Part shown: piece after piece, positions 29,313 to 34,685 of the stretch
How the letters are laid out: every line of letters begins with the position of its first letter
How positions within the stretch are numbered: the first letter of the stretch is position 1
NCBI GenBank assembly: GCA_964344965.1
Contig: CAYFPJ010000011.1
Coordinates: 1-34,685, forward strand
Origin: UM-FILTER-37-12 sp964344965
GTDB taxonomy: Bacteria > Patescibacteriota > Patescibacteriia > Magasanikbacterales > UBA922
Direction: 5' to 3'
Length of the DNA stretch: 34,685 nucleotides
Position numbers and translations under genes: made by a program
Notes under the pieces: model-generated
The model's database searches: none
Told to the model about the DNA's origin: nothing
The model's input: only the letters and a program-made list of their open reading frames with translations

Positions 29313-30734
29313 TCATTTTATTTTTTTTGTGTCAAGTCTTTGTGTTTGAGAAATTATCGTGAGAGCGATGATGGTCCAGAAGAATATTGATAGATCATTT
29401 TTTATATATGGTGAATCTACCAATCCTGTGACGATAATCGTTGCAAGACTGGCCAAGATAAAAATATTCAATTTGCTTCTGTTTTTAGTAACTAGTAATC
29501 GGTAACTAGTAACTAGTAATATTAAAAATCCAAACAGACCAAGCAGGCCTAAGTTTACCCACATGGTGAGGAAAATATTATGGGGGTGGTGGAAGATTTC
29601 TATTCCTTCGCCATTGACTGTGGTGTGATAGGGTTCTATTTTTTTAGAATATGATGCCAATCCAGCACCTAGGATTGGATTGTCTTTTAAAAATTCCCAA
29701 GTCTCTTGGTAGATAGATAGACGGACTTGTCCAGAGCGATCTTGGAAAAGAACTTCGTTCTTTAGGCTGGAAAGGCCCGAAAAGCTAAAAAGGCTTAAAA
29801 TGCCTATTATGCAGACGACCACAGTGATCCAGCGAGTTTTTTTGTAGATTAGCAAGAGTAATCCAATACCAGCGAGCATGCCGATGAGACCGCCGGTGGA
29901 TTTTGCGAATATGACGGCGAATGGGGCAGATATAAGATATAAGATATAAGATACAAATAGAATGTAGAATATAGAATTTTGAATATAGCCTTTTTTACTC
30001 TTTATCAATATTCTATATTCTACATTCAACATTCTTTTTTTAAATTCTTCAAAATTTATTTTTATCAGATACGTTGCTATAGGCACGAGCGGTGCCAAGA
30101 AAAGCCCAACTCCATTTGGAAAGCCATACCAAGCTGTGACGCGGTAGCTGTCACCATTGGCCCAGAAGGCGTGGGGGACGAGGAAGCCGGTGAAGTGTTG
30201 ATAGATGGCGAACATGCTGGTGACTAGTCCAGAGATGATCAATGCTGACAAAATACTGTTTACTATCTTTGTCTTTTGTAACTTGTAACTTGTAACTTGT
30301 AACTTGTTTTGGTGTTTTTGTTTGCTGTTCTTTGATGATTGTTCGTTGGTGGTTGTGATGATCAAGAGAAAAATTAAAAATGGTTCGATATAAAATGCTT
30401 TCCATTCGCCGAGTGCTGCTCGTATATCTACACTTGTGAAAATTGAGATTGTTGTGGCGAGTAGGAATGCGCATATTGAGATGAATAAGGATTTGTGATT
30501 TAAGAAATAAGATTTAAGATTTAAGATTATTTTTTTGTTGTATTTAATTAGCCAGATTACCAAAATAATCCAAATCATCATTTCGAGTAAAGTTGTTGGC
30601 AGTGGTCCAATGTGGAATCGTATTAAGTATGTTGGGAGAAGTAAGAATAATAAAAAAATACCGTGGTGAAATTTGCGCCAGGTGATGAAAGTAACAAGTA
30701 ACAAGTAACAAGTAACAAGTAGTATGTTTAACAT
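29313..30734 (-). CDS. O-antigen ligase/polymerase family protein (Wzy_C)
   Basis: 473 aa, about 10-12 membrane segments. The large extracytoplasmic loop in the C-terminal half carries the family region: RLSIYQETWEFLKDNPILGAG and the conserved FHHPHNIFLTMWVNLG with the His pair expected in WaaL/Wzy-type enzymes. It would join or polymerise lipid-linked glycans made on the outside of the membrane, with the flippase immediately upstream (2-base gap) supplying them. Its coding region contains five heptanucleotide-repeat insertions. These encode low-complexity stretches such as LLVTCYLLLVT at the N-terminus and NKLQVTSYKLQK in a loop. They keep the frame but are not expected in the family. Confidence in the broad family is high; the exact reaction is unknown. 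Confidence 0.82.
   Translation of the reverse strand: MLNILLVTCYLLLVTFITWRKFHHGIFLLFLLLPTYLIRFHIGPLPTTLLEMMIWIILVIWLIKYNKKIILNLKSYFLNHKSLFISICAFLLATTISIFTSVDIRAALGEWKAFYIEPFLIFLLIITTTNEQSSKNSKQKHQNKLQVTSYKLQKTKIVNSILSALIISGLVTSMFAIYQHFTGFLVPHAFWANGDSYRVTAWYGFPNGVGLFLAPLVPIATYLIKINFEEFKKRMLNVEYRILIKSKKGYIQNSIFYILFVSYILYLISAPFAVIFAKSTGGLIGMLAGIGLLLLIYKKTRWITVVVCIIGILSLFSFSGLSSLKNEVLFQDRSGQVRLSIYQETWEFLKDNPILGAGLASYSKKIEPYHTTVNGEGIEIFHHPHNIFLTMWVNLGLLGLFGFLILLVTSYRLLVTKNRSKLNIFILASLATIIVTGLVDSPYIKNDLSIFFWTIIALTIISQTQRLDTKKIK
29486..29520. repeat. TAACTAG heptanucleotide repeat inside the ligase gene
   Basis: TAGTAAC/TAACTAG units at a 7-base period, encoding VTSYRLLVT on the minus strand. Confidence 0.75.
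29928..30035. repeat. AGATATA and AGAATAT heptanucleotide repeats with inverted arm inside the ligase gene
   Basis: AGATATA occurs three times from 29928 plus a partial unit. Then AGAATGT, AGAATAT, AGAATTT and TGAATAT follow at a 7-base period (about 29958-29987). The reverse-complement words ATATTCTATATTCTAC and ATTCAACATTC lie at 30007-30034. All are inside the coding sequence (minus-strand FYILFVSYILYLIS and NVEYRILIKSK). Confidence 0.75.
30274..30307. repeat. TAACTTG heptanucleotide repeat inside the ligase gene
   Basis: Four tandem units of GTAACTT. On the minus strand it reads ACAAGTT repeated four times, translated KLQVTSYKLQ in a hydrophilic loop. It is the near-inverse of the 30690 repeat (AAGTAAC). 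Confidence 0.8.
30490..30529. repeat. GATTTAA heptanucleotide repeat inside the ligase gene
   Basis: GATTTAA iterated at a 7-base period with degenerate first units (GATTTGT, GATTTAAGAAATAA). Encodes part of ILNLKSYFLNHKS on the minus strand. Confidence 0.65.
30690..30721. repeat. GTAACAA heptanucleotide repeat at the ligase start
   Basis: Four tandem units of GTAACAA. On the minus strand it forms codons 5-15 of the ligase (LLVTCYLLLVT), so the N-terminal hydrophobic segment is largely repeat-made. Confidence 0.8.
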
Positions 30735-30736
30735 AA

Positions 30737-32158
30737 TTATTTTTTCAGACTCAAAATTTCTTGGACAGTATTTTTAGAGATTCCACCAAGACCAAACAGG
30801 AATGCTCCGTATACTACCACTCCGATTGGCACTAGGAACAGTATGTGGAGCTGGCTCCAGATTATGAGTACACCACCCATGACTAGTGCAGAAAAAATAA
30901 TTTTGGCAAAAGTTTTTATTTTTAGTTTTTCTTTGGTGTAGTGTTTTATGGCCAAAAATAATAATAGACCAGCATAGAGTTCAGAAAATACTGTCATCCA
31001 AGCAGCTCCGTGTAGCCCGTATTTGGGGATGAATATAAGATATCCGATGAGAGTGATGACAGCATTTGATATGTAGATCCACATGGTTTGTTTTTGTTTG
31101 TCTATGGCTACTGCACAGTGCCCAAATACCGCACCCAAATATAAACCAAAAATTCCAAGAATAAGGATTTGTAAAATGATGACAGAATCTGCAAATTCTG
31201 GTCCAGCTATCAAGTTCATGATAGGTTTGGCAAGTGCCAATACTCCTACTACCATAGGCACTACCAACATCATCATCATGTCAAATGATTGTTGATAGTA
31301 TTTTTGGAATTCACTTTTTATTTTTCTAGACCAACTGTACGCTAGTAGAGGCAGCATTACCCCCATGATCATCATGGCCATCTGAGCTAGCACATCTATC
31401 ACCCTATAAGCAGCTCCGTAGATACCTACTTCTGCTTGAGATCTAAGAAATGAGAGTATCAGTGTGTCACCTTTCAAATAGATAACATTGAAAATGATAG
31501 ATATGGCAATGGGCCACATTTTGATAGTAATTTCTTTCCAAATCTGTCTATCAAAAGTAAAGCGTATAGGAGACAATTGATTGGTTTTGAACCAGAGATA
31601 TAAGGTGTAAACTACTGCTGCTACAGTGACCACTATCATTATAGGGACGAACCCGTAGCCTTTTGCCATAAAAAGCCAGAGTCCGACCACTAGAGCAATT
31701 CTACCCAGTACTTCACCAATAGCTGCAATATGCATCTTTAGTTTTGTTTGCAAAAATCCAATAAAGACTTGATTGAGAGCTACCGAAAGCATGCTGATGG
31801 ATGTAAAACTGATAGCTATTTTTACTTCAGTAGGATAGGGGAGAATCAGTGCAACAAATGGTGCAATACCAAGAAAGATTGTCGCTGTCAATATCCTGTA
31901 GCTAAAAAGATTTTTAAGAAGTTCTTTTTTGTCATGAGCGGGCTCACTCAACATCTGAGCTGTCACAGGTATAAGGCCGAAGTCAATCAAAATACCTACA
32001 AATTGTAAGAAAGTGATAGTGGTGATATACCATCCAAATTGTTCCTGGCCGAGATAGCGGGTCATCATCCCGATGGCAATAAGGCCAAGTATGGTAGAAA
32101 TAGTTTTGCCGCCAAGCTGAGCTATGGTATTGTGAGCGATTTTACGGGTTGTACTCAT
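30737..32158 (-). CDS. Oligosaccharide flippase (MATE/Wzx superfamily)
   Basis: 473 aa, about 12-14 membrane segments throughout, typical length. The start STTRKIAHNTIAQLGGKTISTILGL and the region MTRYLGQEQFGWY match the polysaccharide-biosynthesis (Wzx/RfbX) group. The mid region holds AYRVIDVLAQMAMMIMGVMLPLLAY. It would move lipid-linked oligosaccharide from the inner to the outer face of the cytoplasmic membrane. It is followed by the ligase gene after two bases, so the pair is one operon. No glycosyltransferase lies in this operon; the GT2 at 6 kb could supply the product. The substrate is unknown. Confidence 0.88.
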   Translation of the reverse strand: MSTTRKIAHNTIAQLGGKTISTILGLIAIGMMTRYLGQEQFGWYITTITFLQFVGILIDFGLIPVTAQMLSEPAHDKKELLKNLFSYRILTATIFLGIAPFVALILPYPTEVKIAISFTSISMLSVALNQVFIGFLQTKLKMHIAAIGEVLGRIALVVGLWLFMAKGYGFVPIMIVVTVAAVVYTLYLWFKTNQLSPIRFTFDRQIWKEITIKMWPIAISIIFNVIYLKGDTLILSFLRSQAEVGIYGAAYRVIDVLAQMAMMIMGVMLPLLAYSWSRKIKSEFQKYYQQSFDMMMMLVVPMVVGVLALAKPIMNLIAGPEFADSVIILQILILGIFGLYLGAVFGHCAVAIDKQKQTMWIYISNAVITLIGYLIFIPKYGLHGAAWMTVFSELYAGLLLFLAIKHYTKEKLKIKTFAKIIFSALVMGGVLIIWSQLHILFLVPIGVVVYGAFLFGLGGISKNTVQEILSLKK

Positions 32159-32261
32159 AGAAGTGTTTGAACCTTTTTTGTGTTATAGATATTTATATTA
32201 TAGATAATAGAGCCAATCTGCCTCGGGAGGATAAGAGATTTTACGAGTAATGGACATGTTG

Positions 32262-32327
32262 TAAGCAGATTAGGCAGAATAAGCAATAAGCAGAATAAGC
32301 TTTTTATATGCTTAATATTAGCTTATT
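32262..32327. repeat. AAGCAGATTA repeat in the flippase-SpoIID spacer
   Basis: AAGCAGATT, AGGCAGAAT, AAGCAATAAGCAGAAT and AAGC units at 32262-32300, with the inverse words GCTTAATATTAGCTTA at 32310-32325. The rest of this 320-base spacer holds the promoter of the next gene and no coding frame that I can support. Confidence 0.65.
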
Positions 32328-32364
32328 TTTGGGTAAAATTCAATTATTTTTGCATATTTGCATA

Positions 32365-32393
32365 TTGACAAACACCGATTTTTGTGCTATAAT
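32365..32393 (+). promoter_or_regulatory. Consensus sigma-70-type promoter of the SpoIID gene
   Basis: TTGACA (32365-32370), 17-base spacer, TATAAT (32388-32393): a perfect match. It predicts a start near 32400 and a leader of about 80 bases. Confidence 0.85.
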
Positions 32394-32478
32394 TGGTATA
32401 TAACATTGAGAATTTCAAAAATGAGCGTACCAAAATTAGTGCACTCATCAAATCAATGTTGCAAACACAAATACAAAC

Positions 32479-34569
32479 ATGAAAACTCACTCTCTACAAA
32501 CAATTGAAGAAATTTTTGAGTTTCGTCGCCCTATGGAAACGTACAAAGAGATGTACGGAATGAAAAATAAAACCAAACAATGGTGTCAGCGGTTGGGGAT
32601 TTTACCAACCGTATTTTTTTCTTTTTTGATCGTTATTTTTTTTGGTTTTTTGTTTCGTAGTGTGGAGTACACTCTCTTGGCAGATGATAATAGTTCACAG
32701 CACCAGACAGAGATCGAAAGTGGTGTGCAAATTTCTATTGGTGAATTATTTAGAAATGTGTTGGGAATAGAGACAGCTCACGCTGCTGAGCCAGAGGCGG
32801 TAGTCAGAGATACTTCTTATAGAGCTAAGTATTTGAGTCAGTCAGTATCAGACCCGATAGAAATCGAGGCTGGTAAAACTAGAGAAGTAACAGTGAAATT
32901 TAGAAATGCTGGTGAATCTACTTGGGATAATACTGGTAACAATTTTATTTCTGCTTATACTATGGAGCCACGATATCGCGTGTCTTCTTTTTTTAATTCT
33001 AATCAAATCAAAATGTCCGAACCTCTTGTGCCTCCAGGACAGACGGGTAGTATCAATTTTCAACTTCAAGCCCCGAGTGAGGTAGGAGAATATACAGAAA
33101 AATTTTATTTAGCTTCTGAAAATCATTCTTGGGTAGATGATGGTTATTTTTATTTAAAAATAAATGTAGTAGAACCTCAGATCATTGAGAACAATATTGA
33201 AAAATTTGAGAATAATTCTGTTGCTGATGAAAATACAAATGTAGATCCTGCAGATCAAGAAGTGGTGGGGAAGAGAGTGAATATCAGTAAAAAAAACATT
33301 ACAGCCAAAGGTGGTGAAAGAATAAAAGTAGTAGTCATTTATCGTAATACTGGTCCAACATCTTGGCAAAAATATGCAATCCAAGCCGACCCTTTGGTCA
33401 ATCTAGCTTCTGGTAGTACTTCTCTTACTTTTGCTGATGAAAAGTGGCAAGATCAGGTTATTATTACGGAAAAATCAAAGCAGGTGGATGAAAATGGTAT
33501 TGTGCGGGAAACATTTTATATCCGCACTCCTGCCAAAAAGGGAGAATACATCTTCACTGCCAATTTCAAAGCCGAAGATACTGTCGTAGGTGATCCAATT
33601 ACAATAAATGTCCATGTCACAGAAAATGCTCCTCTCAATTATGCCCCTCCGAAATTTGATGACAATGATTTTAGTGATATCCCTGAAGAAGAACCTAGAC
33701 TGTCGGAAGAACCTCGGATACGAGTGGGTCTCAAAGTAGACAAGAAAGCCATCCAACTTCGTCCGATTGATGATGATTATTTGGTATTTGATGGTGAGAA
33801 GCAGATCGGAGTCTTACCAAATAAAAAATTAGCTACGATTAAATATGATGGGGTCGGTACGTACACCTTTAGCGGAAATAGTATCAAATTTTATACCAAA
33901 AATGTCGTCCGTTTGGTCCCAAAAAATAACGTCCATGCTCGCTATGCTCTTCTCAATATTGATCGACCTATAGCCTGGGTTGGACCAGAGGATTTCAATG
34001 AGTACCGTGGTAAGTTTGAATTCAGGCAAGGTCAAATTGACAAAGAAATGTATGTGGTAGTCGATACACTGATGGAAGACTATGTCCGTGGTGTCACTGA
34101 GACAGGCAAAAACGCAGAAATGGAATACGTTAAAGCCAACTTAGTAGCTGCTCGCACATACGCTTACTTGAGCAAGGGAAAGTACCCTTTCTTTGATGTG
34201 CTTGGTAGTACTTATGATCAGCTTTTCCTCGGATCAGAAGCTGAAGAATTTCTTACCAATGTTCCAAAAGCTGCTGAGGCTACCAGAGGTATGATGGTTA
34301 CTTATCAAGACGAGATTGTTACTACTCCGTACTTTGGTAACAGTAATGGCTATACCAAATCTTGGAAAAGCGTCTGGGGTGGGACAGACAAGCCTTGGCT
34401 TCAGCCAGTGAAAGCGACATATGATCTACGTGATGGTAAACGTCAGTTTGGTCATGGAGTGGGTATGAGTCAGAGAGATGCCAACATTAGAGCCAAAGAA
34501 GAGGGACTCGGTTACAAAGATATTTTGAAATATTATTATAGTGGGGTGGAGGTGGAGAGGATTTATTAG
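32479..34569 (+). CDS. SpoIID/LytB-domain protein with NBR1-type Ig-like domains
   Basis: 696 aa. A cytoplasmic N-terminus of about 43 residues, one membrane segment at about 44-64, then two Ig-like domains of the kind first named in NBR1: about 125-235 (VTVKFRNAGESTWDNTG...YLASENHSWVDDG) and about 265-380 (VVIYRNTGPTSWQKYAI...). The C-terminal 230 residues form the SpoIID/LytB domain: ARYALLNIDRPIAW, VRGVTETGKNAEMEYVKANL with the likely catalytic Glu541, VAARTYAYL, and FGHGVGMSQRDA. SpoIID enzymes cut glycan strands of peptidoglycan (lytic transglycosylase on denuded glycans). Here it is probably a surface cell-wall remodelling protein of a non-sporulating cell. Alternative start at codon 28 (MKNKTK). 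A consensus promoter precedes it. Confidence 0.88.
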   Translation: MKTHSLQTIEEIFEFRRPMETYKEMYGMKNKTKQWCQRLGILPTVFFSFLIVIFFGFLFRSVEYTLLADDNSSQHQTEIESGVQISIGELFRNVLGIETAHAAEPEAVVRDTSYRAKYLSQSVSDPIEIEAGKTREVTVKFRNAGESTWDNTGNNFISAYTMEPRYRVSSFFNSNQIKMSEPLVPPGQTGSINFQLQAPSEVGEYTEKFYLASENHSWVDDGYFYLKINVVEPQIIENNIEKFENNSVADENTNVDPADQEVVGKRVNISKKNITAKGGERIKVVVIYRNTGPTSWQKYAIQADPLVNLASGSTSLTFADEKWQDQVIITEKSKQVDENGIVRETFYIRTPAKKGEYIFTANFKAEDTVVGDPITINVHVTENAPLNYAPPKFDDNDFSDIPEEEPRLSEEPRIRVGLKVDKKAIQLRPIDDDYLVFDGEKQIGVLPNKKLATIKYDGVGTYTFSGNSIKFYTKNVVRLVPKNNVHARYALLNIDRPIAWVGPEDFNEYRGKFEFRQGQIDKEMYVVVDTLMEDYVRGVTETGKNAEMEYVKANLVAARTYAYLSKGKYPFFDVLGSTYDQLFLGSEAEEFLTNVPKAAEATRGMMVTYQDEIVTTPYFGNSNGYTKSWKSVWGGTDKPWLQPVKATYDLRDGKRQFGHGVGMSQRDANIRAKEEGLGYKDILKYYYSGVEVERIY

Positions 34570-34650
34570 ATATTGATTCCCCGCCAACACAACTCAAAAA
34601 TAGATCGCTGCGTGTCGGCGATTTCTTTATTTTGAATACCCCCATAATCC

Positions 34651-34669
34651 ACTGACGAAGTCAGTGGTC
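34651..34669. repeat. Short perfect hairpin near the right edge
   Basis: CCACTGAC, loop GAA, GTCAGTGG. It differs from the hairpin at 26-44 by one compensated base pair. The adjoining words (ATAATCCAC, ATCCCATC) resemble those around the first hairpin. Confidence 0.5.
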
Positions 34670-34685
34670 ACCATCCCATCGAAGA

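Overview
This window looks like part of the genome of a Patescibacteria (CPR, probably Parcubacteria-type) bacterium. The evidence is the run of VirB2/TrbC-like small pilin proteins typical of that group, a threonyl-tRNA synthetase without the TGS domain, tRNA genes with no encoded CCA, an S23 four-helix-bundle gene, a membrane-anchored baseplate-J-like protein, and AT-rich spacers full of short palindromes. This placement is inference from gene content; no rRNA gene is present to confirm it.

Layout. 1-5.8 kb (+): eight tandem paralogous pilin-like membrane proteins, with an S23 gene between the second and third and a remnant of a second S23 gene before the sixth. 6-6.7 kb (-): family 2 glycosyltransferase, divergent from ftsH (+, 6.9-8.8 kb). 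8.9-13.1 kb (+): a multi-pass membrane protein, a GspE/PilB ATPase and a baseplate-J-like protein. 13.1-15.1 kb (+): thrS behind a T-box leader. 15.2-18.4 kb (-): argG-argH behind a second T-box leader with an Arg specifier. 18.5-20.2 kb (+): CPA2-type cation/proton antiporter. 20.3-21.4 kb (+): tRNA-Ala, tRNA-Phe, tRNA-fMet, a GIY-YIG gene and tRNA-Gly, with truncated tRNA 5' copies and palindromes between them. 21.5-26.2 kb (-): a complete branched-chain/neutral amino-acid ABC importer, livK-H-M-G-F. 26.2-28.0 kb: two genes (a pyrD-like 5' remnant and a Nudix hydrolase) broken by a 142-bp element, flanking an unknown membrane protein. 28.2-29.2 kb (-): tRNA-Ser and an FTR1 iron permease. 29.3-32.2 kb (-): O-antigen-ligase-like protein and a flippase. 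32.5-34.6 kb (+): SpoIID/LytB protein with NBR1-type Ig-like domains.

How it works together. Amino-acid supply is a theme: the Liv importer, argG/argH, and T-box leaders that would read tRNA-Arg and tRNA-Thr charging. Envelope functions are the second theme: pilins, PilB-type ATPase, glycosyltransferase, flippase, ligase and SpoIID.

The most unusual content is repetitive DNA. A 142-bp double-hairpin element occurs three times with no difference seen by eye, and removing it restores a Nudix reading frame. Nonanucleotide repeats with inverted arms sit in promoters and leaders, while heptanucleotide repeats sit inside the O-antigen ligase and across the thrS stop codon. Two long hairpins share a loop core but have unrelated arms. 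Truncated tRNA 5' ends are capped by palindromes. All calls come from reading the sequence; no database search or folding program was run.
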